64,000 bases of DNA from Rothia santali (GTDB lineage Bacteria > Actinomycetota > Actinomycetes > Actinomycetales > Micrococcaceae): NCBI RefSeq assembly GCF_024199905.1, contig NZ_JANAFB010000001.1, forward strand, positions 62,001 through 126,000, read 5' to 3'. Each line of letters starts with the position of its first letter. The first letter of the stretch is position 1. Shown here piece by piece: positions 55,001 through 64,000 of the stretch. The position numbers were made by a program, and so were the translations under genes. Under the pieces are notes generated by a model. The model was given only the letters and a program-made list of their open reading frames with translations, made no database searches and was not told the origin of the DNA.

Positions 55001-56395
55001 GAGGTCGAGGCCGTCCTCGCCGACGCCCCGGGCGTGAACGCCGCGACCGTCATGGTCCGTACCGTCGCCGGACAGGACGTCCTCGCGGCCTTCCTCGAGC
55101 TGCGCGCCCAGGTCCCGCACAACTCCCCGGACCCGCAGGACACGCGAGTCCCGCAGAACTCGCAAGACTCCCCGGACCCGCAGAGGCTACAGACCCCCCA
55201 GGACCCGCAACCCGCGCTCGACGCCGTCCGCGACCACGCCGCCCGCCGCCTCCCCGCCTACATGGTCCCCACCCTGTGGAAGGCGCTGGACTCGATGCCC
55301 GCGACCGTCAACGGCAAGGCCGACCGGCGCGCCCTCGAGTCCCTCGACCTGTCCGCCGCGGGCGGGGAAGAGCTGCCCCGCGGCCTGCGCGAGCAGCTCA
55401 TGTGCGAGCTGTTCGGCGACGTCCTGGGCGAGCCCGCCGGCCCCGAGACCGACTTCTTCGCCGCCGGCGGCGCCTCCCTGAGCGCGCTCGAGCTCGGCAG
55501 CCGCGTCGAGACCCGCTTCGGCCGCCCGTGCAGCCTCGCCGCGATCTTCGCCCACCCCACCCCGCGGGGCCTGGCCGAGGCGCTCGACGACGGCGCCGCC
55601 GGAGACCTCGAGCCCGCCCTGCTCCTGCGCCGCGGCACCGACCCGAGCGCGACCCCGATCGCCTTCCTCCCTCCCGCCGGCGGCCTCGGCTGGTGCTACG
55701 CCGCCCTGCTCCGGCACCTCGACCCCCGCCGCACCGTCTGGGCCCTCCAGGCCCCGCAGTTCACCGACCCCTCGGTCCCGTGGCCCGCCGACCTCGCCGC
55801 GCTCGCCGAGGACTACCTCGGCCTCCTGCGCGAGGTCGCCCCGGGGCCGGTCACCCTCGCCGGGTGGTCCGTGGGCGGCATGGCGGCGGCCGAGACCGCG
55901 GCCCGGGCACCGGGCTCCGGCGTCGAGGTCGAGCGCGTGGTGCTCCTGGACGCCTACCCGCCCTCCTACTGGCGCTCGCGGCCAGCGCCGGAGGAGTCGG
56001 ACCTGTGGGTCGCGCTGCTGAGGATGGGCGGCGTCGAGCCCGACGGCGTCCCGGACGGGCTGGAGGAGACCGTGGCGGCCCTGCGGGAGCGCGGCTCGGC
56101 GCTCGCGACCCTCGACGACGACGCCCTGCGCACCTCCGTCACCTCGGTGTGGCACGCGATGGGATACACCCGGGGGGCGGCGCCCCGACCCCTGGACGGG
56201 CACCTGGTGCACTGCGGCGCGGAGAAGACGCTCGCGGACGGGGCCGACGCCGCCCTGTGGGAGGCCCACTGCGGCTCGGTCGACTACGTGCGGCTGGAGG
56301 GGGACCACGTGGCGGTGCTCGCACCGGCCAACGGGCCGCGGGTCGCCGAGGCCCTCCAATCGGCCCGAGGGGAGGGTGAGATCGGCGCACCGTGA
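52097..56395 (+). pseudogene. EntF-like NRPS (C-A-T-TE), reading frame broken six times
   Basis: One-module synthetase like EntF, which activates serine, joins it to dihydroxybenzoate and cyclises three units. C domain about 52097-53640 (opening MTTWHPLTEAARGIYFATQL; HHAVADG at 52702-52722). A domain about 53640-55330 (TSGSTGRPKG, SFDVHVWEL, CSGEAL, LYGPTEAAID). Carrier site GGASLSAL near 55475. TE with GWSVGGM near 55865. The selectivity residues read D-V-W-H-V-S-L-I-D-K, close to EntF's serine code. The frame moves by -1 near 52555, 52800, 52848, 52940, 53728 and 53832, mostly at G/C runs. The last frame is open from about 53856 to the stop. True pseudogene or sequencing artefact; I lean to artefact. 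Confidence 0.85.
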
Positions 56396-56441
56396 GGCAT
56401 CTCGCTGCTACCTTGGGTCGCGTGACGGCCGCCTGCGGGGA

Positions 56442-56693
56442 AGCACGGAGCACCGCATCCGCCAGATCGTGCTCGCGGGCATCCAGACCAACATGTGCGT
56501 GGAGACCACGGCGAGGGTGGGCGGGAACCTCGGGTACGACGTCGTGGTCCCCCTCGACGCCACGCGCACCTTCGAGTTGCGATCGGGTGGACGAACGTTC
56601 AGCGCGGACGAGCTGTCCGCCGTGACGGCGGCCAACCTGTCGGAAGGAGGCTTCGCGCGGGTGACGGACACCGAGTCGGTCTTGAAGGCCTGA
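56442..56693 (+). pseudogene. Remnant of an isochorismatase-family cysteine hydrolase
   Basis: About 80 C-terminal residues only: IVLAGIQTNMCVETTARVGG carries the catalytic Cys, and YDVVVPLDATRTF follows. The N-terminal half with the catalytic Asp and Lys is absent. The tail matches general cysteine hydrolases rather than EntB (no carrier domain). It lies 47 bases after the NRPS stop and ends normally, so the 5' part was lost. Confidence 0.7.
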
Positions 56694-56906
56694 TGCGGGG
56701 TGGGCCGGAGGCGCGGCGCGGGCGTGGATGCGTAGGGTGGCGGACCCCTGACCCGAAGTGCGCGGAGTGGTCCGCAGCGCACCGCCCCACCGTCATCTTC
56801 GCGAATAAAACAACATAAACCCACACAAAGCCTCATGGATGTGCGATGATGGAGCCATCGATCGGCCCCGACAGCGTGGCCGGCACCGATGAGAGGGGCA
56901 GTCTCC

Positions 56907-57872
56907 ATGACCACCGCAGCGGATCGTCCATCCACCAAACTCGGCATCGTCGGCGCGGGCGGCGTCGGAAGCGCCATGGCCTACGCCGCCCTGATCAGGG
57001 GATCCGCGCGGGAGGTCGTGCTCTACGACATCGCGGCCCAGCGGGCCGAGGCCGAGGCCCTCGACATCGCCCACGGGTCGATGTTCGCCAGCGGGACGCG
57101 CGTGACCGGCGGGGGAGACCTCGAGATGCTCCGCGGCTCCGACATGATCGTCATCACCGCCGGCGCCAAACAGCGCCCCGGCCAGCCGCGTCTCGAGCTC
57201 GCGGAGGCCAACGTCAGGATCCTCGAGGCCATGCTCCCGGGACTGATGGAGCAGGCGCCCGACGCCGTCTACATGCTCGTCACCAACCCCTGCGACGTCC
57301 TGACCGTGGTGGCCCAGAAGATCTCCGGCCTCCCGTCCTCCAGGATCCTGTCCTCCGGCACGGTGCTGGACAGCTCGCGCCTGCGCTGGCTGATCTCGCG
57401 CGAGGCCGACGTCGCACCCTCCAGCGTGCACTCGATGATCATCGGCGAGCACGGCGACTCGGAGTTCCCCCTGTGGTCCCAGGCCAACATCGGGCAGGTG
57501 CCCGTGGACCGCTGGACCGGCCCCGGGGGAGAGGCGCTGTTCACCGAGGAGCGCAAGGCCGAGCTGGCCGAGCGGGCCATGCGCGCGGCCTACCAGGTCA
57601 TCGAGGGCAAGGGCTCGACCAACTACGCGATCGGCCTCTCCGGCGCCAGGATCGCCGAGGCGGTCCTGCACGGCCAGGACGCGGTCCTGCCGGTCTCGAC
57701 CGTGCTGGACGGGTACCACGGGATCTCCGGCATCGCCCTCTCGGTCCCCTCCGTGGTCGGCTTCGGCGGCATCCGCACCGTCCTGGAGGTGCCCATGGAC
57801 GAGCGCGAGGAGCGGCTGCTGCACGCCTCGGCCGAGGCCCTGAGCGCCTCGCTGAGCACCCTAGGCCACTGA
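56907..57872 (+). CDS. ldh: L-lactate dehydrogenase
   Basis: 321 residues. NAD loop GIVGAGGVGSAMAY, substrate Arg in AGAKQRPGQPRLEL, NPCDVLT, and the catalytic His in IIGEHGDSEFPLWS identify LDH rather than malate dehydrogenase (Gln in the AGAKQRPGQ loop). I start at ATG 56907 because AGAGGGG lies about 9 bases upstream; an earlier in-frame ATG at 56889 lacks a site. The region 56800-56860 is AT-rich and probably holds the promoter. Confidence 0.93.
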   Translation: MTTAADRPSTKLGIVGAGGVGSAMAYAALIRGSAREVVLYDIAAQRAEAEALDIAHGSMFASGTRVTGGGDLEMLRGSDMIVITAGAKQRPGQPRLELAEANVRILEAMLPGLMEQAPDAVYMLVTNPCDVLTVVAQKISGLPSSRILSSGTVLDSSRLRWLISREADVAPSSVHSMIIGEHGDSEFPLWSQANIGQVPVDRWTGPGGEALFTEERKAELAERAMRAAYQVIEGKGSTNYAIGLSGARIAEAVLHGQDAVLPVSTVLDGYHGISGIALSVPSVVGFGGIRTVLEVPMDEREERLLHASAEALSASLSTLGH

Positions 57873-57988
57873 TCCCGACGCCGCCCGGCCCCGCGCCCGC
57901 GGGCCGGGACCGGGCGGCGTCGTGCGTCCGCCACCGCGCGCGGCGCGGGCTATTCCCACCCCACCGAAAGTTGGATAGCTTTAACACC

Positions 57989-58330
57989 ATGACTACCGAT
58001 CCGCGCGTGGCCCTGAACATGCTGGTCCAGACCCTCGAAGAGCACCTCAATGCGGTCGCCTCGAAGAGAGGCGAGGAGGACAGCACCGTCGAGGCTGCCT
58101 ACTACGGCATCGCGGACGCCTTCGAGGCCTACGAGGACGCCCTCTACGCCACCTACGACGAGGTGACCCCCCTGGAGGTGTTCGTCGAGGACGACGGCGA
58201 GGAGGACGAGGACCTGCTCGAGGCGGACGAGCCCGAGGAGGACCGCGCGGACGAGGACTACGACGAGGATTTCGAGGACGAGTCCGAGCAGGGCGCCGAC
58301 GCCGCGAGCGAGGGCCGCCGCGGCCGCTGA
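57989..58330 (+). CDS. Conserved acidic actinobacterial protein upstream of uppP
   Basis: 113 residues. The first 60 form a helical domain (MTTDPRVALNMLVQTLEEHL, STVEAAYYGIADAFEAYEDAL). The remainder is a highly acidic tail of Asp/Glu runs. Relatives in Arthrobacter-like genomes are sometimes labelled primosomal protein without evidence. No membrane segments. Function unknown. Confidence 0.75.
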   Translation: MTTDPRVALNMLVQTLEEHLNAVASKRGEEDSTVEAAYYGIADAFEAYEDALYATYDEVTPLEVFVEDDGEEDEDLLEADEPEEDRADEDYDEDFEDESEQGADAASEGRRGR

Positions 58331-58398
58331 GCTGTTAGCTCACCCACACGCTCACCCGCTTGCACCGGCCCGGGCCGGGCTTTATGTAGAGTCATCGT

Positions 58399-59229
58399 GT
58401 GGCATGGTTTCAAGCATTCATCCTCGGGCTCGTCCAGGGTCTGACGGAGTTCCTCCCGATCTCCTCGTCGGGGCACGTCAGCATCGTCGGGCAGCTGCTC
58501 CCCAACACGAGCGACCCCGGGGCCGCCTTCACGGCCATCACGCAGCTGGGCACCGAGACCGCCGTCCTGCTGTTCTTCTGGCGGGACATCGTGCGGATCA
58601 TCACCCGCTGGTTCGGCTCGCTGCGCGGCACCGTGGACCGGAGGGACCCGGACGCCCGCATGGGCTGGTTCATCATCCTCGGGTCCATCCCCATCGGCGT
58701 TTTGGGCCTGCTGCTGCAGGACTACATCGACGCCGAGTTCCGCAGCCTGTGGATCACGGCGACCATGCTGATCGTCTTCGGCGTCTTCCTGGGCATCGCC
58801 GACCGCATCGGCCGGGAGCAGCTCGAGCTGAAGGACCTGACGCTCAAGCACGGCATCCTCTACGGCTTCGCCCAGGCGCTGGCCCTGATCCCCGGCGTCT
58901 CCCGCTCCGGCGGCACCATCACGGCCGGCCTGCTCATGGGGTACTCCCGCCAGGCGGCGGCCCGGTACTCCTTCCTGCTGGCCATCCCCGCCGTCTTCCT
59001 GTCCGGGCTGTACAAGCTCGCGACCTCCATCTCCGACGGCTTCGACCCCTACTACTCGGTGGGCCCCACGATCCTCGCGACGATCGTCGCCTTCGTGGTC
59101 GGCTACCTGATGATCGGGTGGTTCCTGAAGTTCGTCTCGACCCACAGCTACGGCCTGTTCGTCTGGTACCGCATCGGGCTGGGCGCCCTCGTGTTCGTCC
59201 TGCTCGGCACCGGCGTCCTCGTCCCGTAG
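58399..59229 (+). CDS. uppP: Undecaprenyl-diphosphatase (BacA type)
   Basis: 276-residue membrane enzyme recycling undecaprenyl carrier for cell-wall synthesis; it also gives bacitracin tolerance. Both active-site motifs are present: [13 protein letters not shown] near residue 17 and [20 protein letters not shown] near residue 170, among about eight helices. A TAGAGT box (58387-58392) is followed by 6 bases and then the GTG at 58399, so the message is probably leaderless. Confidence 0.95.
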   Translation: MAWFQAFILGLVQGLTEFLPISSSGHVSIVGQLLPNTSDPGAAFTAITQLGTETAVLLFFWRDIVRIITRWFGSLRGTVDRRDPDARMGWFIILGSIPIGVLGLLLQDYIDAEFRSLWITATMLIVFGVFLGIADRIGREQLELKDLTLKHGILYGFAQALALIPGVSRSGGTITAGLLMGYSRQAAARYSFLLAIPAVFLSGLYKLATSISDGFDPYYSVGPTILATIVAFVVGYLMIGWFLKFVSTHSYGLFVWYRIGLGALVFVLLGTGVLVP

Positions 59230-59254
59230 CCTCCCGCCGTCCCGAAAGGCTCCC

Positions 59255-60568
59255 ATGCGCACCTGGTCCTCACCGGCCCTGAACCGCCTCGGCTCCCTCG
59301 CCCCGGTCCCGTCCGTCTTCGACTCCCGCCTGGGCGAGATCGCCCAGCTGCCCGAGGCCGAGGAGACGGCCGGGCTCTACGTCTGCGGCATCACCCCCTA
59401 CGACGCGACGCACATGGGCCACGCCGCCACCTACATCACCTTCGACCTGCTGGTCCGCGCGTGGGTCGACGCCGGCAAGTCCGTGACCTACGTCCAGAAC
59501 GTCACCGACGTGGACGACCCGCTGCTGGACCGGGCCCGGGACACCGACGTCGACTGGCGCGACCTCGCCCAGGACCAGACCGACCTGTTCCGCGCGGACA
59601 TGGAGGCCCTCTCGGTCGTCCCGCCGGACCACTACATCCCCGCGACGGAGGCGATCGACTGGCTCGTGCCCTGGGTCGAGCGGATGATCGAGGACGGCCT
59701 CGCCTACCGGGTCCCGGCGGGGACGGACGACGCCGGCGTCGAGCACCCCGAGGGGGACGTCTACTTCGACGTCCGCGCGGCGGCGGACACCCGCAACGAC
59801 CCCGCCCGCTGGTACCTCGGCTACGTCTCCGCCTACTCCGAGGAGCACATGGCCGAGCTGTTCCCCGAGCGCGGCGGCGACCCGGGGCGCCCCGGCAAGC
59901 GGGACCCCTTCGACGCCCTGCTGTGGCGGGCCCGCCGCGACGGCGAGCCGCACTGGGACGGCGGGAGCCTCGGCGAGGGCCGGCCCGGCTGGCACATCGA
60001 GTGCACCGTGATCGCCCAGCGCTTCCTCGGCATGCCGTACACCGTGCAGGGCGGCGGCTCCGACCTGCGCTTCCCGCACCACGAGATGGGCGCGGGCCAC
60101 GCCTTCGCCATGACCGGCGAGCGGATGGCCGAGCACTACGTCCACGCCGGCATGGTGGGCCTCGACGGCGAGAAGATGAGCAAGTCCCGCGGCAACCTCG
60201 TGCTCGTCTCCGCGCTGCGGCGGCAGGGGTGGGACCCGCGGGCCATCCGGCTGGCGGTCCTGGCCAACCACTACCGGAGCGACTGGTTCTGGACCGAGGA
60301 CCTGCTGACCCGCGCCGAGGAGCGCCTGGCCACGTGGCGACGGGCCCTCGCGGCGGTGGCCGGGGACACCGGGGCGGGCACGTCCTCCGAGGCCGGCGAC
60401 CGCCTCGTCGAGGAGGTCCGGGCCGCCCTGGGCCGGGACCTCGACTCCCCGCTGGCGCTCGAGGCCGTCGACGCCTGGGCCGCCGGCGCCCTCGCCGAGC
60501 CCTCCCGGGCCGGGAGCGCGGACGACGTCGCCGCGCTGATCTCGCTGCGCCTGGGCGTCGAGCTCTAG
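59255..60568 (+). CDS. mshC: Cysteine:1D-myo-inosityl 2-amino-2-deoxy-alpha-D-glucopyranoside ligase
   Basis: 437-residue CysRS-like ligase that adds cysteine to GlcN-Ins in mycothiol biosynthesis. The zinc/ATP region [20 protein letters not shown] (HIGH as HMGH) and KMSKSRGN identify the class, and the TPYDATH stretch is specific to MshC versus CysRS. No anticodon-binding domain follows. It starts 25 bases after uppP with GAAAGG upstream. It marks the organism as a mycothiol producer. Confidence 0.95.
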   Translation: MRTWSSPALNRLGSLAPVPSVFDSRLGEIAQLPEAEETAGLYVCGITPYDATHMGHAATYITFDLLVRAWVDAGKSVTYVQNVTDVDDPLLDRARDTDVDWRDLAQDQTDLFRADMEALSVVPPDHYIPATEAIDWLVPWVERMIEDGLAYRVPAGTDDAGVEHPEGDVYFDVRAAADTRNDPARWYLGYVSAYSEEHMAELFPERGGDPGRPGKRDPFDALLWRARRDGEPHWDGGSLGEGRPGWHIECTVIAQRFLGMPYTVQGGGSDLRFPHHEMGAGHAFAMTGERMAEHYVHAGMVGLDGEKMSKSRGNLVLVSALRRQGWDPRAIRLAVLANHYRSDWFWTEDLLTRAEERLATWRRALAAVAGDTGAGTSSEAGDRLVEEVRAALGRDLDSPLALEAVDAWAAGALAEPSRAGSADDVAALISLRLGVEL

Positions 60569-60577
60569 GAGGCCGTG

Positions 60578-61678
60578 ATGCTGAGGCGAGGTCTCTACTG
60601 CGGCAGGATCGCCGGCGTGCCGATCTACCTGGCCCGCTCGTGGTTCGTGCTGACGCTGCTGATCGTGGTGCTCTACGGCGGGTTCCTCTCCCGCCGGTTC
60701 GCGGAGCTGGCGGTCAACGGATACGTCCTCGCGCTGATCTTCGCCCTCTTCATGGCCCTGTCGGTGTTCGTCCACGAGCTGTGCCACGCCCTGACGGCGC
60801 GATCTTTCGGGTGGCGCGTGGGCAGCATCAACCTCACCCTGTGGGGCGGGCACACGAGCTTCACCGCGGGCCGCGACGCCCCCGGCCGCTCGGCGCTGGT
60901 CTCGCTCGCGGGGCCTGCCGCCAACCTGGTGATCGCGGGCCTCGGCTGGGCGCTGACCGGCGTCGTCGAGCCCGGGACCGTCGGCTCGGTGCTGCTGTAC
61001 CTGGTGACGATCACCAACGGGCTGGTGGGCGTCTTCAACCTCCTGCCCGGGATCCCGCTGGACGGCGGGCACGCCGTGGCGGCGCTGGTGTGGAAGGCCA
61101 CCGGCTCGCGCGACGCCGGGCTGCGGACGGCCGCGTGGCTCGGGCTGGTCCTCTCCCTCGGGGTCGTGGCATGGGTCGCCGCGACGGGGATCTGGCGGTC
61201 GCCGCTCACGCTGGTCGTGACCCTGCTGGTGGTGTTCTTCCTCGCCTCGGGGGCGGTGCAGACGCTGCGCGCCGTCACGTTCCGGAAGGCGGTCGGCGGG
61301 CTCACCGTCGGCGCGCTGGCCCGGCCCACCGTCCCGGTGCGCGCCCACCAGCGCCTGGCGGACCTCCCGCCGCTCGGGGACGCCCGGGGCGTCTACCTCG
61401 TGACCGACGAGCGGGACCGGGGGATCGGCGTCGTGGACCGCGCCGCCCTGGCCGCGGCGGGGCTGGCCGGCGACGACGAGGCCCCGGCCGAGTCGCTCAT
61501 GGTCCAGGTGACCTGGGACCGGCCGCTCTCGCCCGCCCTCGGCGGGGACGCGCTGGCCGCCCGGATCGCGCAGCTGCCCGGCCGCATCTGGCCCGTCTAC
61601 GGGCCGAGCGGCACGCCCGGGCTGTTGTTCGAGGCGGACGTGATCGAGGAGATCCGGCGCCGCCAGTCGGGTCGCTGA
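60578..61678 (+). CDS. Site-2 protease-like M50 metalloprotease
   Basis: 366-residue polytopic membrane protein. The zinc site HELCH is in helix SVFVHELCHALTARSFGW (about residues 63-80), and the third ligand Asp is in NLLPGIPLDGGHAVAAL. A C-terminal part of about 120 residues looks like a divergent CBS pair. Such proteases cut substrates in the membrane. I prefer ATG 60578 to GTG 60575 because of its spacing from AGGAGG (60567-60572). Target unknown. Confidence 0.88.
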   Translation: MLRRGLYCGRIAGVPIYLARSWFVLTLLIVVLYGGFLSRRFAELAVNGYVLALIFALFMALSVFVHELCHALTARSFGWRVGSINLTLWGGHTSFTAGRDAPGRSALVSLAGPAANLVIAGLGWALTGVVEPGTVGSVLLYLVTITNGLVGVFNLLPGIPLDGGHAVAALVWKATGSRDAGLRTAAWLGLVLSLGVVAWVAATGIWRSPLTLVVTLLVVFFLASGAVQTLRAVTFRKAVGGLTVGALARPTVPVRAHQRLADLPPLGDARGVYLVTDERDRGIGVVDRAALAAAGLAGDDEAPAESLMVQVTWDRPLSPALGGDALAARIAQLPGRIWPVYGPSGTPGLLFEADVIEEIRRRQSGR

Positions 61679-61817
61679 GCCACCGGTCCCGCCCCGCGCC
61701 GGGACGGGCGGGCCGGCCCGGCGGGAGCTCCCGCCGTCCCGTGCGACAATGGACCCGGCCCGGGGCGCTCCCGGGCCCGTCCGCAGCACACCGCGCACCG
61801 ATCAGGAGTACCCCCAC

Positions 61818-62849
61818 ATGCCCACAGATTCCTCCGCGACCCCCGAGCAGACCGCCACGGGAGCTCAGAATCGCCGAGGACCGTTCCGCGAGGGGGAACG
61901 GGTCCAGCTCACCGACGAGCGCCGCCGGATGAACACCATCACCCTGGCCGCGGACGGCGAGTTCCACACCCACCGCGGGGTGCTGCAGCACAACGACCTG
62001 ATCGGCCACCCGGAGGGCACGGTCGTCGCCAACTCGGTCGGGTACCAGTACCAGGCCCTGCGCCCGCTGCTCAAGGACTTCGTCCTCTCGATGCCCCGCG
62101 GCGCGGCCGTGGTCTACCCGAAGGACGCCGGGCAGATCATCACGATGGCCGACGTCTTCCCCGGCGCCCGCGTCATCGAGGCCGGCGTCGGCTCCGGGGC
62201 GCTCAGCATCTCCCTGCTGCGCGCGATCGGCGACACCGGGCACCTGCGCTCCTTCGAGCGCCGCGAGGAGTTCGCGCAGATCGCCCAGGGCAACGTGGAG
62301 ACCATGTTCGGCGGACCGCACCCCGCCTGGGAGCTGACCCTCGGCGACCTCGCCGAGCAGCTCGGCGAGTACGAGCGCCCCGGCACCGTGGACCGGGCCG
62401 TGCTGGACATGCTCGCGCCCTGGGAGTGCGTCGACGCCGTCGGCACCGCGCTGGTCCCGGGCGGCGTCGTGATGTGCTACGTGGCGACCGTGACCCAGCT
62501 GTCCCGGACCGCCGAGGCCCTGCGCGCCGACGGTCGCTTCACCGAGCCCGAGTCCTTCGAGACGATGGTCCGCGGCTGGCACGTCGAGGGCCTGGCCGTG
62601 CGCCCGGACCACCGCATGGTCGCCCACACCGGGTTCCTGATCTCCGCGCGCCGGCTGGCCGACGGCGCCGAGCGGCTCGCCCCCAAGCGCCGCGCGTCCA
62701 AGACCGACTTCTCGGAAGAGGACATGAACGCCTGGACCCCCAACGCGCTGGGGGAGCGGAACGTCTCCGACCGCAAGCTGCGCCGGGCCGCCCGCGACGC
62801 CCAGTCCCTGGCCGACCGCGCGGCGCGCCAGGGTCAGGATGCGGAATAG
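61818..62849 (+). CDS. trmI: tRNA (adenine-N1-)-methyltransferase TrmI
   Basis: 343-residue SAM-dependent enzyme making m1A58 in tRNA. The N-terminal domain has GPFREGERVQLTDERRR, then LIGHPEGTVVANS and YPKDAGQIITMADVFPG. SAM binding is VIEAGVGSGALSISLLRA; the catalytic block is DRAVLDMLAPWE. The C-terminal tail is basic. AGGAG lies 9 bases before the ATG. It stands directly before the ARC ATPase gene, the usual order in actinobacteria. Confidence 0.95.
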   Translation: MPTDSSATPEQTATGAQNRRGPFREGERVQLTDERRRMNTITLAADGEFHTHRGVLQHNDLIGHPEGTVVANSVGYQYQALRPLLKDFVLSMPRGAAVVYPKDAGQIITMADVFPGARVIEAGVGSGALSISLLRAIGDTGHLRSFERREEFAQIAQGNVETMFGGPHPAWELTLGDLAEQLGEYERPGTVDRAVLDMLAPWECVDAVGTALVPGGVVMCYVATVTQLSRTAEALRADGRFTEPESFETMVRGWHVEGLAVRPDHRMVAHTGFLISARRLADGAERLAPKRRASKTDFSEEDMNAWTPNALGERNVSDRKLRRAARDAQSLADRAARQGQDAE

Positions 62850-62886
62850 GTTGGTCGCGCGGCGCCGCGGGTGACAAGCTGGGGGC

Positions 62887-64000
62887 ATGGCAGAGTCCCA
62901 GACACCCATCGACCCTCGTGAGCACCAGACCGCCCTGCGGCAGCTGAGCCTGCTGCGGGACCAGCGCGTCAACCTCGACAAGCAGCTCAAGGTCGCGGCC
63001 ACGCGCAACGACAAGCTCGTCCAGGCGCTCGAGTCGGCCCGGGGGGACATCCTCCGGCTCAAGCAGGCGATCTCGCAGGACCTCGAGGCGCCGATGAACC
63101 AGGCGCAGGTGCTGCGCGTGAACCGCCCGGTGCGCTCCGGCGCGTCGCTGACCGGCGACGCCCGGGCCGTCGCGGAGACCCAGGCGAGCCTCGACGTCGC
63201 GATGGGCGGGCGCACGGTGCGCGTGCCCGTGAGCCCGGTGCTGGACATCGACGACGTCCGGATCGGCATGTCGGTGCTGCTGACCGAGACCATGGGCGCC
63301 TGCGCGGTGGTCGGCTACCGGCCCACCGGGGAGATCGCCACCGTGCGCGAGCTGCTCGACGGGGACCGCGTGGTCCTGGGCACCGGCTCCACCACGCAGA
63401 CCGTGGCCCTGCGCTCGGGCCTGCTGGACGACGTCGAGCTCAGCGTGGGCGACGCCGTGGCCTACGACTCCGCGAGCGGGGTCGCCCTGGAGGTCGTGCC
63501 CAAGACCGAGGCCGAGGAGCTGGTCCTGGAGGAGATCCCCACGACCTCCTACGCCGACGTCGGCGGCCTGGGCGAGCAGATCGAGCAGATCCGCGACGCC
63601 GTGGAGCTGCCGTTCCTGCACCCGGACCTGTACCGCGAGCACGAGCTCTCCGCGCCCAAGGGCATCCTGCTCTACGGCCCTCCCGGCAACGGCAAGACCC
63701 TGATCGCCAAGGCCGTGGCCAAGTCGCTGGCCGACCGCGTCGAGGAGGCCTCCGGCTCGGCGCAGAACCTGCGCGGCTACTTCCTGAACATCAAGGGCCC
63801 GGAGCTGCTGGACAAGTTCGTCGGCGAGACCGAGCGGCAGATCCGCGCGATCTTCTCCCGCGCCCGCGAGAAGGCCAGCGCCGGCAACCCCGTGGTCATC
63901 TTCTTCGACGAGATGGAGTCGCTGTTCCGCACCCGCGGGGCGGGGAAGTCCTCCGACGTCGAGACCACGATCGTCCCGCAGCTGCTGGCGGAGATCGACG
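62887..64000 (+). CDS. arc: Proteasome-associated AAA ATPase ARC/Mpa (cut by window end)
   Basis: First 371 residues present. An N-terminal coiled coil (about 10-60) precedes two OB-like domains (about 65-215) and the AAA+ module, with ADVGGLGEQIEQIRDAVELP, Walker A GPPGNGKT and Walker B VVIFFDEMES. Hexamers unfold proteins for the 20S proteasome. The end is off the window, so the C-terminal proteasome tail cannot be checked. The ATG at 62887 has no ribosome site and follows GGGGGC, as serB does. Confidence 0.94.
   Translation, partial: MAESQTPIDPREHQTALRQLSLLRDQRVNLDKQLKVAATRNDKLVQALESARGDILRLKQAISQDLEAPMNQAQVLRVNRPVRSGASLTGDARAVAETQASLDVAMGGRTVRVPVSPVLDIDDVRIGMSVLLTETMGACAVVGYRPTGEIATVRELLDGDRVVLGTGSTTQTVALRSGLLDDVELSVGDAVAYDSASGVALEVVPKTEAEELVLEEIPTTSYADVGGLGEQIEQIRDAVELPFLHPDLYREHELSAPKGILLYGPPGNGKTLIAKAVAKSLADRVEEASGSAQNLRGYFLNIKGPELLDKFVGETERQIRAIFSRAREKASAGNPVVIFFDEMESLFRTRGAGKSSDVETTIVPQLLAEID

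Noticed and set aside
56442-56693. EntB isochorismatase for DHB synthesis
   Set aside because: Only a C-terminal fragment, with no carrier domain and a tail typical of other cysteine hydrolases. It cannot supply DHB.

Overview
The window is a 64 kb stretch of very GC-rich (roughly 70 % or more) chromosome from an actinobacterium. Mycothiol biosynthesis (mshC), a proteasome-associated AAA ATPase (ARC/Mpa), TrmI next to that ATPase, DUF3099 and a SufR-led SUF operon all point to Actinomycetia. The overall gene set looks like the Micrococcaceae (Kocuria, Micrococcus, Arthrobacter, Rothia). The genus is a guess from content. No insertion sequence, prophage, CRISPR array or rRNA was seen. There is one tRNA (Leu, GAG).

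Layout. 1-6.1 kb: transketolase (cut by the window edge), haem O and haem A synthases with an aldolase-family gene between them, and an ABC exporter pair. 6.2-10.9 kb: sufR-sufB-sufD-sufC-sufT, with no cysteine desulfurase in the operon. 11-20.4 kb: ABC-F protein, SURF1, DUF3099 and a small Cys protein, a fabG plus FabI-like SDR pair, serB, an orphan ABC ATPase with a TSUP permease, and a SPOUT methyltransferase. 20.4-25.1 kb: a sugar module (MFS carrier, sugar kinase, epimerase/isomerase) divergent from a ROK regulator, with a strong palindromic operator between them. 25.1-33.4 kb: a PRISE-type SDR divergent from an XRE regulator, ribosomal protein bL31 type B, an LCP protein, an unknown membrane protein and PepN. 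33.5-40.2 kb: a fatty-acid type module (acyl-CoA oxidase with TetR, divergent from thiolase, HMW FabG and MaoC). 40.3-42.3 kb: tRNA-Leu, DUF4287 protein, an ECF sigma factor and an O6-alkylguanine methyltransferase.

42.4-56.4 kb is the most interesting part: an iron locus resembling the enterobacterial salmochelin (iro) locus. It carries a Fes/IroD-type esterase, an IroB-type C-glucosyltransferase, an IroC-type fused ABC exporter, a haem/siderophore ABC importer (lipoprotein, permease, ATPase), and a one-module EntF-like NRPS (C-A-T-TE). The NRPS adenylation pocket reads as serine-specific. Genes for 2,3-dihydroxybenzoate synthesis (entCBAE) are not in the window. Together the genes suggest synthesis, glucosylation, export, re-uptake and hydrolysis of an enterobactin-type siderophore. 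56.4-64 kb returns to core genes: lactate dehydrogenase, a conserved acidic protein, uppP, mshC, a site-2-type protease, trmI and the ARC/Mpa ATPase (cut by the window end).

Two features cut across the window. (1) Several reading frames between 38.4 and 53.9 kb (HMW fabG, maoC, ECF sigma factor, NRPS) carry frameshifts, nearly all equivalent to one missing base in G/C runs. This looks more like systematic homopolymer under-calling than decay, but the sequence alone cannot decide. (2) Many genes appear to be transcribed leaderless, with a TANNNT-like -10 box 6-7 bases before the start codon, and several gene borders carry short degenerate GC-rich tandem repeats.
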